Shown piece after piece: positions 55,698-64,000 of a stretch of DNA of 64,000 nt (within the stretch, counting starts at the first letter, position 1; each line of letters starts with the position of its first letter). The notes beneath the pieces were generated by a model, which worked only from the letters and a program-made list of their open reading frames with translations, had not been told where the DNA came from and made no database searches. The DNA is from Flaccisagitta enflata (taxonomy: Eukaryota > Chaetognatha > Sagittoidea > Aphragmophora). The stretch is from contig OZ231128.1 of assembly GCA_965153355.1 (NCBI GenBank), forward strand, positions 42,036,001 to 42,100,000. Direction: 5' to 3'. The position numbers and the translations under genes were made by a program.

Positions 55698-56003
55698 TAG
55701 GGTGGTCCCGGATTGGGTCAAATTGCATATATTGATATACTTGAGCCCTTTGCACAAATGTCCAATAAAAGAAGGATTTCTCACAAGCTGGGGTGTGAAA
55801 TCAAACAAGAAACCTTGTCGGCAAAACTATAGGGTTGCTATGGGGATTTTTTATTGTCATAGGAAGCCTATAGTTTTGCCGCCATGGTTTAATATTCAAA
55901 TTCAGACCTCTACTTGTGGGAAAACCTTCTTTTTTGGTACATTAATGCAAAAAACTAGAGTATATCATTTTTTGAAATTTGACCCTATTTCGTGACCACC
56001 CTA
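55698..56003. mobile_element. hAT-like MITE with 8-bp TSD
   Basis: 306 bp. The TIRs are TAGGGTGGTCCCGGATTGGG and TAGGGTGGTCACGAAATAGG, both continuing TCAAATT. They are flanked by ATGGAGGC on both sides (55690-55697, 56004-56011). An 8-bp duplication plus a TAGGG start is the hAT signature. The inside has a smaller palindrome (GGCAAAACTATAGG and complement). Confidence 0.85.
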
Positions 56004-56018
56004 ATGGAGGCACCAACA

Positions 56019-56510
56019 CACAGCGCAATCTGTAGTGACATTAATGCCCCGGGGAATTCCCTGGGAATTCCCTGGGAATTCCCCCGTTACAATTATTCAT
56101 AAGTGAACCGGGCATAGTCTAAAAATGTCAGAGTTTGATCCTGGGGGAATTCCCCGGGGAATCCCCCAATTAGACTAACTTATTTTCTTTATTTCTAAAC
56201 TAAATGGGGCATATGCCCCGTTAAGTCCCCATTTAGTCCCTGAAGATTTTCATGATAGAAATCGATCTAAAGAAAGCCACTGAAAAAAGAGTTTACTGAT
56301 TTTTGACAGAGCATTTTTGATTAAACAAAACTAAACTGAATGGGGCATATGCCCTCTTAAGTCCCCGTTTAGTCCCTGAATCATTTTTTTCAATAACTTT
56401 TAACGAGGCATAGAACCGGGCATACTCAAACTAACTTTTTTTTACCGGGGACATTGGGGCTTTTGCCCGGGGCATTAATGTCACTTTTTTGTACTACAAA
56501 TTGCGCTGTG
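56019..56510. mobile_element. Element D2 (TIR CACAGCGCAATC, 5-bp TSD CAACA)
   Basis: 492 bp, ends CACAGCGCAATCTGTAGTGA and GTACTACAAATTGCGCTGTG, flanked by CAACA on both sides (56014-56018, 56511-56515). The interior has GGGGAATTCCC motifs and CATATGCCC...TTAAGTCCCC repeats. Second copy of the D1 family, with a different target sequence of the same length. Confidence 0.88.
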
Positions 56511-56844
56511 CAACAGACAGACGGACCATTGTAGTGACCAACCATTGGAAAATAAAACTTCCTAAAAAGTTGCGAGATTGCATTTGAAAGCTAAATTGTG
56601 TTTTGCATAGAAACTTGATTTCAATCAAACGCTAGATTTCTGTAGGCCATGCGACCTTACAGACGCAGCTCCATTTCATTATGTTTTCTCTATGAAACAG
56701 CTCTCAGAGATAAATTTCACTCAAAGAATGAACTTTTAACCAAAAAACAACCAAATAACATCAAAAGACATCCACAATAATGGAGTTTTGCTCAAACTTT
56801 ATTCTATTTCCATAAAAAAGCTCAATTGAGAAGCGTGGTGTGCG

Positions 56845-56955
<111 letters not shown>

Positions 56956-56982
56956 GTGTCCAGCAGAGTTGGGAGAACTTAT

Positions 56983-57057
56983 GTCGTGACTGTCGGAATC
57001 GACAGTCACACCCCATGGTGTCGCTCACTCGACACCATGGTCAAAAACCGTCACGAC
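56983..57057. other. Two adjacent strong hairpins (possible three-way junction)
   Basis: Hairpin 1: GTGACTGTCG-GAAT-CGACAGTCAC (10-bp stem, 56986-57009). Hairpin 2: CCATGGTGTCG-CTCACT-CGACACCATGG (11-bp stem, 57013-57040). The outer GTCGTGAC (56983-56990) pairs with GTCACGAC (57050-57057). The 3' flank CTGACTGACAGACAAAGG resembles a PL core edge. Confidence 0.75.
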
Positions 57058-57142
57058 CTACTGACTGACAGACAAAGGCAAAGGTAAAGAAAAAGAGATA
57101 GAGAGAGTGAGACAGACTTATCATTTTTCAATTTTTATATTC

Positions 57143-57246
<104 letters not shown>

Positions 57247-57356
57247 CCAGGATCACCTACCATTTTTTTTTCTTGCTCACTGACAAGACTCTCTCCTAGT
57301 CCGTTTGTTTCTATCCTTCTAAAACTCGCAAAAAGGAAAAATGTTACAAGCTTCTT

Positions 57357-57440
57357 TCATTCATTCATTCATTCATTCATTCATTCATTCATTCATTCAT
57401 TCATTCACTCATTCATTCATTTACTCATTCATTCAATCAT
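57357..57440. repeat. (ATTC)n microsatellite
   Basis: About 20 ATTC units with minor interruptions. Confidence 0.95.
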
Positions 57441-57726
57441 ACATCCTGTGTTAATTCTCGAAGCATATATCAGTGACATATGTCGACTGAGACTGAGAGG
57501 GAACCAAATCTAAAAAAAAAACATGTTTTACAGTCTGCTGCACAATGCAGAAACGAAACAGAAGTAGCATGACAGCATCACAGCAATGACATCTAGCAGT
57601 GACGATGTCGAAACTTATAAGAAGACATTTAAGGGAAACAAAACTTTTGATAACTAATTCGTTTTTAGCTAGTGTCGATGATCTCTAGTGTCCAGTCGTA
57701 CGCGACGATATTGTTACCCAGGGTTA

Positions 57727-57895
57727 CTTTTGTTTTGTTTTGTTTTGTTTTGTTTTGTTTTGTTTTGTTTTGTTTTGTTTTGTTTTGTTTTGTTTTGTTT
57801 TGTTTTGTTTTGTTTTGTTTACGGTCTGTCGGTCGGTCGGTCGGTCTCCATTAGCTATTTTTGCGTTTTTGAGCGTCTTTTACACTACCGCTACT
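57727..57895 (-). repeat. (TTTTG)n microsatellite followed by a decayed PL fragment
   Basis: Nineteen or so TTTTG units (57727-57820), then GGTCTGTCGGTCGGTCGGTC and TTTTTGCGTTTTTGAGCGTC and ACCGCTACTGC, which correspond to the core and the CGCCAAAAA part of PL copy 13 in reverse. Confidence 0.75.
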
Positions 57896-58218
57896 GCTTT
57901 TAGTTGTTTTGTCTTTTGGTCTTTAGGCCTTTTGATCTTTTGGTCTTTAGGCCTTTTAGTCTTTTAGTCTTTAAGACCGCACGCGACATGTAAGGTGTTG
58001 GCCTTGATTCTTTTTGCGCCGAGAGCATTTTAGGATTTTCTGCAACACGCGTTTCTGCCGTGACCTTGAAGAGTGCAAAGCGACGACAAAATAAAGGATT
58101 TTTCCGTTAGCAGATTTTTTTTCTCCTTTTTTGCAACTTCTTCGTGAAACTGAAGAGAGAAACGTGAAGAAAGATGGCATTTATAGATGCATTCACGTGG
58201 TTGCATAACATCAGTGAA

Positions 58219-58298
<80 letters not shown>

Positions 58299-58600
58299 GA
58301 TAAAAAGACAGAGACAAACAGACAGAGACTAGAGACAGACAAACAGACAGACGGAGAGAGAGATACAGACAGAGAGATAGCAACAGAGCGAAACAGAGAC
58401 AGAGAAGGACAGGGAGAAAAAGAGATTTAGAGACAAGGAGAAATGAAGACATTAAGAATTCAAGATAGAAAGACAGAGACAAAGTGGCAGAGGCAGAGAC
58501 ACAGTGAAACAGAGAGACAGAGGGACAGAGAGACAGAGAGACAGAGAACCAGAGAGACAGAGGGACAGAGGGACAGAGAGGAATTACCGGAAGCCGGATT
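58219..58600. repeat. (GA)n, (GACA)n and GACAGAGA-rich tract
   Basis: (GA)n 58219-58266, (CAGA)n to about 58300, then irregular GACAGAGA repeats to 58590. Ser/Leu-rich ORFs on the minus strand are artefacts. Confidence 0.9.
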
Positions 58601-58661
58601 AAGAGTGGTGCGTGATTCAAATGCCGGCGCGTCTTGCACTCGATGGCATCTGCGTCGTCAT

Positions 58662-59055
58662 CATCTTTCTTTCTTTCTTTTTCTTTCTTTTTTCTTTCTT
58701 CTTTTCTTTCCTTTTTCTTTCTTTTTTCTTTCTTTTTAGTCGCTGCCTAGCGACTCTATAAGAGGGTGTGTCCCTTGGTCTGTCTGTCTGTCTGTCTGTC
58801 TGAGTGTATGAAATAGGAAAATTTTGATGACGCCAAATCGACTGAAAAACGGATTTTTGACCATCATAGTTCCTGCCTGTCGTCAATACAGCCTCCGCCC
58901 ACTCACACACTGCCCCTGCCCACCCGCATTACTGCCCCTGCCCACCAGCAGCGACTACGGATTGACCGTGTATCCGGCCTTGTTTCTTTCTTTTTTTCTT
59001 TCTTTTTTCTTTCTTTTTTCTTTCTTTTTTCTTTCTTTTTTCTTTCTTTTTTGTC
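58662..59055. repeat. TTTCTTTT microsatellite split by PL copy 17
   Basis: The pyrimidine tract lies on both sides of the PL element (58662-58733 and 58984-59052), showing insertion into T-rich simple repeat. Confidence 0.85.
58733..58984 (-). mobile_element. PL element copy 17 (class AGTCGCTGC)
   Basis: Element strand: AACAAGGCCGGATACACGGT, arm AGTCGCTGC, repeated GGTGGGCAGGGGCAGTAATG boxes, a (GACA)n core, CTTATAGAGTCGCTAGGCAG then CGACTAAAAA. The 3' arm GCAGCGACT is exactly complementary to this copy's own unusual 5' arm. Confidence 0.88.
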
Positions 59056-59157
59056 TTCTACTCCCTTTCATCCTCCTCTTTCTCTCAGACTCTCACTCAC
59101 TCCTTTACTCTTCTTCATCATCACTATCATCTTCACCGTGATCATTAGAGTCACGGG

Positions 59158-59392
<235 letters not shown>

Positions 59393-59854
59393 ATCGTCAC
59401 GACTACGTAGATCACGTTGTAAGTCGCGCGTATGCGTCTCGATTTGTTACATAACTCTCTTTTCGGTTTGTCTTTTCATTTGGTCTTCGCGTTACAATTA
59501 TGATGATTATATGCGCCCTCGGGAACGCGAGATGCGAGTGCAGACGACTCTCATCACTCTATAAGTCACTCTTTGGTCGGTCGATTTATCGGATGGTCAC
59601 GATTATGTGCTTTGAAGCTTAGGCCTTAACAGTTTTTGTTTTTCTTTTATCATTCAGACTTTTTTCTTTAAAAAGTCCATTCTCCAACGTCTTTTTGTGT
59701 TTTAACATTCCATATAAGGCAATGTTCCCGTCTCTCCTTCCCTCCTTCCGTTCCACATTCTCCCTTCCCCCCCCCCCCCGTCCAAGGCCATGGATCAAGT
59801 TTCCAAAGCACTAATTCAGAAGGCACCAAATCAGATTTCTAGTCAGCCCTTTTT

Positions 59855-60390
59855 GGGCAGCGGCCCCGAAGGGGACGATGTCCTGTAGAACACAGGGGAC
59901 TTTCGTTCATTCGTTTGTCCGTTCGTTCGTTTGTTCGTCCCCCCCCTCATCGGGCCCCTCAGGCCTCAAATCTGGGCACTGGGACCTCAAATCCGGCCTC
60001 TCAGGCCTCAAATCCAGCCTCTCAGGCCTCAAATCTAGCCTCTCAGGTCTCAAATCCAGCCTCTCAGGCTTCAAACTTGGCCTCTCAGGCCTCTAATTAG
60101 GCTTCTCGGGCCTCAAATCCAAATTCTCAGGGCCAGCTTTCTCAAGCTTCCAATTGACATTCTCAGGCCTTACATCAGCCTTCTTAGACCTCAGTTAAGG
60201 CTCTTGAAGGCCTTCAGTCAGCATCTCATCCACTTCTTCAGGCAGGACGAACAAAATTCCCCCTGTGTTCTACAGGACATCGTCCCCTTCGGGGCCGCTG
60301 CCCTGCTACCCTTCACTCCAATTCACAATCACTCAAAGCAGGGCAACGGGTATCGCTGACCACATATTGCCCTTGGGCGACCTGTTAAAA
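59855..60390 (+). mobile_element. GCR element 9, both ends present
   Basis: Left: GGGCAGCGGCCCCGAAGGGG, GATGTCCTGTAGAACACAGG, TTCGTTCGTTTG microsatellite. Core: CTCAGGCCTCAAATCCAGCC-type 20-bp units (59955-60215). Right: ATTCCCCCTGTGTTCTACAG, ATCGTCCCCTTCGGGGCCGC, CAGGGCAACGGGTATCGCTG, GGGCGACCTGTTA. The TIRs match over about 45 bp but the core does not invert, unlike copies 5 and 6. Confidence 0.88.
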
Positions 60391-60629
60391 GTCCTCAAAT
60401 CTGCCCTTTCCGGCATCAAATCAGCGGCCAGATTTCCAAAGCCTCAACTCAATTCTCTCATGCTACAAATTAGCCCTGCAAAGCTTAAAATCAGCCACTT
60501 TAAGCTCAATTCTCCACTCACTGGACCATTCAGTGCCCAAGGCCCTAAATCAGCCCTCCTAGACCTCAAATTTGCATATTATAGATTAACCCTCCCAACA
60601 CTTTGTCTATGTGGAATCATCTAGTTAGT

Positions 60630-60705
60630 TGGCCCTTCTAGGACCGCTGCCCCAGTCACCTGAATAACCATGAGTATTACTGGGGCATAGGGACGTTTGA
60701 GCGGC
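60630..60705 (+). mobile_element. GCR terminal fragment
   Basis: CTAGGACCGCTGCCCCAGTC and ATGAGTATTACTGGGGCAT correspond to the distal end with its small stem. Confidence 0.5.
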
Positions 60706-60754
60706 ATGTCAAGTTAACTCCATCATAGTGCTTCAGAAGTTTTACGCATGTTTT

Positions 60755-61060
60755 ACTTTTTTCTTTTCCTTCTTTTTTTTTTTTTTTCGTTTTTGTTTTT
60801 GTTTTTATTTTTTTTTTTGTTTTTTTTTTGTTTTTGTTTTTGTTTTTTTTTTTCTTCTAATTTGTTTTTCCCCCTTTTTCGTTTCTTTCTTCTTTTTTTT
60901 TCTTGTTTTTTTTTATTTCATCCAAACCATCTTTTTCATTTTCTTCTTTGCCAACTTCTTTTTTTTGTTTCTCTTATTCCTTCTCCCCATTTTCCTTCCT
61001 CCCTTTCTCCTTTCTTCCTTTGCTCTTTCCTTCCCTCTTCCTCTTCTTTCTCTTTCAGCT
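60755..61060. repeat. T-rich pyrimidine tract
   Basis: TTTTTG/TTTTC-rich sequence then CTTCC-rich pyrimidines. Phe/Leu-rich ORFs are artefacts. Confidence 0.85.
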
Positions 61061-61146
61061 CTGAACAACGTCAATGACGTTCCGTCGCGTGGATTGCAAT
61101 CGCTTTTCACAGCCTTGCCGCGTGACCCTCAATCTACTATCAGAGT

Positions 61147-61147
61147 T

Positions 61148-61226
<79 letters not shown>
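61147..61226. repeat. (GA)n microsatellite
   Basis: About 40 GA units. 61.23-61.72 kb after it has no recognised feature. Confidence 0.97.
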
Positions 61227-61227
<1 letters not shown>

Positions 61228-61722
61228 GCAGAAACGCAGATAGACAGACACGCAGAAACACAGACAGACAGGGAATGGATAGTTGAGAATCGCATAAGTA
61301 CATCGGGATAAAACGGTAGATGGGACAGCGCGGCGGAGAGACGATGTCAGGGTGATCAGCCGGATTGAGTAAATGTATGACGTTATTACTCTTAAAATAC
61401 AAAAGCGAATTAGTTGGGGATTGTCTAGAATTGAACTTTGAAGAGAATTGCTGAACGTTTGCTTATCTGAAAAGACATAGCCCTATAATGTTAAAGAAAC
61501 AGCCTTCCAAGTTATATTTCAGTTCAAGTCAAGTGATGCAGTTTTGCGCAGAATCCTTGTCTAATGTCAAGTCATTTCACTTAGAGAAAAGACATTAGGT
61601 AAGAAATTACTTAAAAACTTCGAAACTGGATAAAATTCGTCAATTTGGCACAAAAACAACGGATTTAAGCTCTACCCAATCAACAGATATACTCAAAACA
61701 CCATCGACATTGAGTAAATGGA

Positions 61723-61865
61723 AACAAGGCCGGGTACACGGCCACCAGTTGCGGACGGGTGGGCAGGAGCGGAAATGCGCGTTTTCACACTTTTCGACTC
61801 GTGCTCACCAACCGACGGACGGACGGACAAAGCCTCTTATAGAGTTGCGTGTCCGCAACTAAAAA
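61723..61865 (+). mobile_element. PL element copy 18 (class AGTTGCGGAC), complete
   Basis: AACAAGGCCGGGTACACGGC to GTTGCGTGTCCGCAACTAAA, 143 bp, with only four ACGG core units. Very similar to copies 7 and 16, suggesting recent activity. Confidence 0.92.
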
Positions 61866-61887
61866 GTCAATTGTCCAAGTTACTATA

Positions 61888-62506
61888 CTATCTTCGCCAA
61901 AAGAAACGCGACACCCTGGCAAAGATTTGATTTATTGACCATACTCTGACAAAATTCAGTAACTGAGAGAGTTTGGAGGTCAAGTAAGTTATTTTTATAA
62001 AAAAATACAAAAGACTGTGGATCTAAAATGCAATTTATATTGCATTTCTTCATCAACAGGGGTGATAACCTCTTCTCATTTATCCACAGTTTTTGCAAGC
62101 TAATAATTCTTTATTAAGGTTTACTCTTTTGCTTGCCATTTCTAAACGGCTTGAGCTACAGAATCCAAATTGAGCCCACCTTCGAGATTTTTCGATGTAG
62201 AATAATTTGCTTTTTTGGAAAAAGTATCTAGCTTCTCCAGAAGCTAAGATAATAAAATTTAAAGTTATATCAATTATATCAAAGTTAATCTTTCTTTTTT
62301 TTCACAAACTTTTATCAATTCTGAATATGACTATTTTCCTTCTTCTGCTCGCCATTTCTAAACGCTTTAAGATACAGTTACCAGGTTGGACTCATTTTGT
62401 AGATTTTTTGAAGAAGATTGATTTCTTTTTTTAAAAAAGTATCTAGCTTTTCTAGAAGCCAAGATATTGTAGATAGAAGGTGTCGCGTTTCTTTTGGCGA
62501 AGATAG
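61888..62506 (+). mobile_element. TA element B2
   Basis: 619 bp. Ends CTATCTTCGCCAAAAGAAAC/complement plus GCGACACC/GGTGTCGC, TA outside (61886-61887, 62507-62508). Matches B1 in opposite orientation. Contains two copies of the CATTTCTAAACG...GAGCTACAGA module. Confidence 0.88.
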
Positions 62507-62509
62507 TAA

Positions 62510-62995
62510 TATTGGCATCAATTGCCGATCACGGAAAAAAAGTATCTACAGCCATTACTTGCAGGCCTTTTGGGCTACAATATCCATCTTTGGCTAAAAG
62601 TAAACGTTCATTAATTTTCTTTATGATAAACAAAAAGATTTACTAAGTTCCGGCTGATCACCCGATATGTAATTGAGGTCCCACCCACCACTGCACCGGG
62701 AGAAAAATCAAAGGGTTAGGCTAATTAGGAAATGGGGAAGGAAATCAAAGTGGGAAAAAGAGAAAAAAAGAAAATTTGGGGAAATTATACACCCTGTCCC
62801 CAATAGCCCTATAAAGGCAGGCATCAATGACCCCGCATCAGACCATGTTTCTGGTGTTTTATGATGTATTGGGACTTAGAATAACATGGCAGCAAATTTT
62901 TTCTCATGCAGAGATTTGTTTAATTTAACATTTTAGGGGTTGATGATGAATTGGTGGTTGCAGTACAAAAGCTTTTCTTTAGGGTCACCTTCTTT
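62510..62995. other. No gene recognised
   Basis: Unique-looking, AT-rich with a short purine-rich patch near 62.7 kb. No supported feature. Confidence 0.4.
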
Positions 62996-63125
62996 CAAAG
63001 GTATCTTGGCTTCTAGAACAGCTAGTAAACTTTTTTAAATAAGGAAATTAATCTACATCAAAAAATCTACAAAATGAGCGCAATCTGGCACTTGTGGCTC
63101 TAACCGTTTAGAAATGGCGAGCGAA
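62996..63125. mobile_element. Fragment related to TA element B
   Basis: ATCTTGGCTTCTAGAACAGC, TTAATCTACATCAAAAAATC, then the reverse module (TGAGCGCAATCTGGCACTTG, CCGTTTAGAAATGGCGAGC) as in the B interior. No TIR is found. Confidence 0.55.
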
Positions 63126-63175
63126 ACAGTGAAAACATTCAATTTAAAAATGGGCAAAAACTGATTTCCTTTCTT

Positions 63176-63378
63176 AACAAGGCCGGATACACGGCTACCG
63201 AGGTCGCGTGCGGGTGGGCAGGGGCCATATTTGAGGTCACCAGGTCATTTGGGCAGGAGCAGTGAGGTCAAAGAAATAAAATCATAAAAAAAAGTAAAAT
63301 GTGACCAACCGACCGACCAACCGACCGACCGACCGACGGACAAAGCGGGTTGTAGAGTCGCGTGCACGCGACTAAAAA
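63176..63378 (+). mobile_element. PL element copy 19 (class GTCGCGTGC), complete
   Basis: AACAAGGCCGGATACACGGC, arm GGTCGCGTGC, two GGGCAGG boxes (GGCAGGGGCC and TGGGCAGGAGCAGTGAGG), an (ACCG)n core and GTCGCGTGCACGCGAC then TAAAAA. 203 bp, like copy 3 in reverse. Confidence 0.92.
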
Positions 63379-63621
63379 GCCAACAAGGGCAGATGATAGG
63401 CTTGAGAGGGAAGATTTAGGGCTTGAAAGTGCAGATTTGAGGCTTGGGAGGGCTGATTTGAAATCTGAGAGGGCAGATTTGAGGCTGTATAGGCCAGATA
63501 TTAGGTCTGGTAGGCCTGATGAGGCGGACAAATGGATAGACAAACAGACAAACAAACTGACAAATGAAAGTCCCCCTGTCTTCTTCAGAACTTCATCTCC
63601 TTCTGAGCCGCTGCCTAGAAA
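63379..63621 (+). mobile_element. GCR element 10 (core and right end only)
   Basis: Directly follows PL copy 19. Units GAGGGCAGATTTGAGGCTT, then (ACAA/GACA) microsatellite, AAAGTCCCCCTGTCTTCTTC, CTTCTGAGCCGCTGCC. Confidence 0.7.
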
Positions 63622-63764
63622 CCTCAAATTGACCCTACAGCATAAGATCAGCTTTTTCAAGCCATATCAGTCATTTCAGGCCTGGTTTCTTTCTTGAAAA
63701 AAATAAGCTTAAACAGCTTCTTTTCAGCTTTTTGCCCTGAAACTTGGTCTTTCAGGCTGCTCTT

Positions 63765-63975
63765 TTTCTCAATTTCTCATCAATTACATGTGATTCAATG
63801 GGAATTTCACATTTCTTTTTGTTTTTTATCAATTTTCTATGTTATCTAATTAGAATTCTACACCTTTTTTTATTTTGTTATTTAATAAGAAATTGGCTTT
63901 TTTCAATTCTTTTGTAAATTTTCCATGTTATTGAAAGGAAAGTTTGCATTTTGTCATTATTCCATGGGAGTTTGA
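63765..63975. repeat. AT-rich ~45-bp repeat
   Basis: Diverged units around TTTTCTATGTTATYTAATTA (also ACATGTGATTCAATGGGAAT). The complement of the core repeat of GCR element 1 (13.36-13.69 kb). Confidence 0.6.
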
Positions 63976-64000
63976 GAGTTCAGATGCGTTGGTGGAGGGA

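Overview
This is eukaryotic nuclear DNA that is overwhelmingly non-coding. It contains spliced exons with GT/AG borders, a tRNA-derived SINE, dozens of short non-autonomous transposons and several kilobases of minisatellite. There is no operon, Shine-Dalgarno signal or long ORF that is not a tandem-repeat artefact. I cannot fix the lineage from the sequence. A pearl/HINE-like element family carrying (ACGG)n/(ACCG)n cores would fit a marine invertebrate or a protist, and CCCTAAA-rich satellites also occur, but neither is diagnostic.

Layout. 1-2.95 kb: (GA)n, a minisatellite/160-bp tandem-repeat element, one weak open frame. 2.95-3.49 kb: TA-flanked foldback MITE. 3.5-13.3 kb: a satellite complex, 7.2 kb of almost pure-purine 18-20-bp units followed by 2 kb of a different 20-bp unit. 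13.3-18.7 kb: terminal-inverted-repeat (TIR) elements carrying different minisatellites, plus a possible first exon at 14.3 kb. 18.75-21.2 kb (minus strand): the best gene in the window, a three-exon PC4/SUB1-like coactivator of 145 aa whose introns are full of repeats. 25.7-26.1 kb (minus), 27.4 kb (plus) and 33.1-34.7 kb (plus): weaker candidate exons. 28-32.2 kb: nested foldback elements. 35-42.5 kb: giant hairpin elements with inverted 20-bp minisatellites. 42.6-45.7 kb: tRNA-derived SINEs and CAA repeats. 46-56.5 kb: TA-flanked elements, a triple-nested insertion, a hAT-like MITE and a 5-bp-TSD element. 56.8-64 kb: microsatellites and more copies of the same families.

Two dominant families explain most of the odd sequence. 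PL (pearl/HINE-like) elements run from AACAAGGCCGGATACACGGC to a 3' hairpin followed by TAAAAA, with a tetranucleotide (ACGG/ACCG) core; their two ends are complementary and co-vary between subfamilies. GCR elements have ends built on GGGCAGCGGCCCCGAAGGGG and bracket a minisatellite that differs between copies. The window reads as a TE graveyard in which conserved transposon chassis carry exchangeable 17-21-bp minisatellite cores, with a few host exons stranded between them. All functional calls are made by eye, without database searches.
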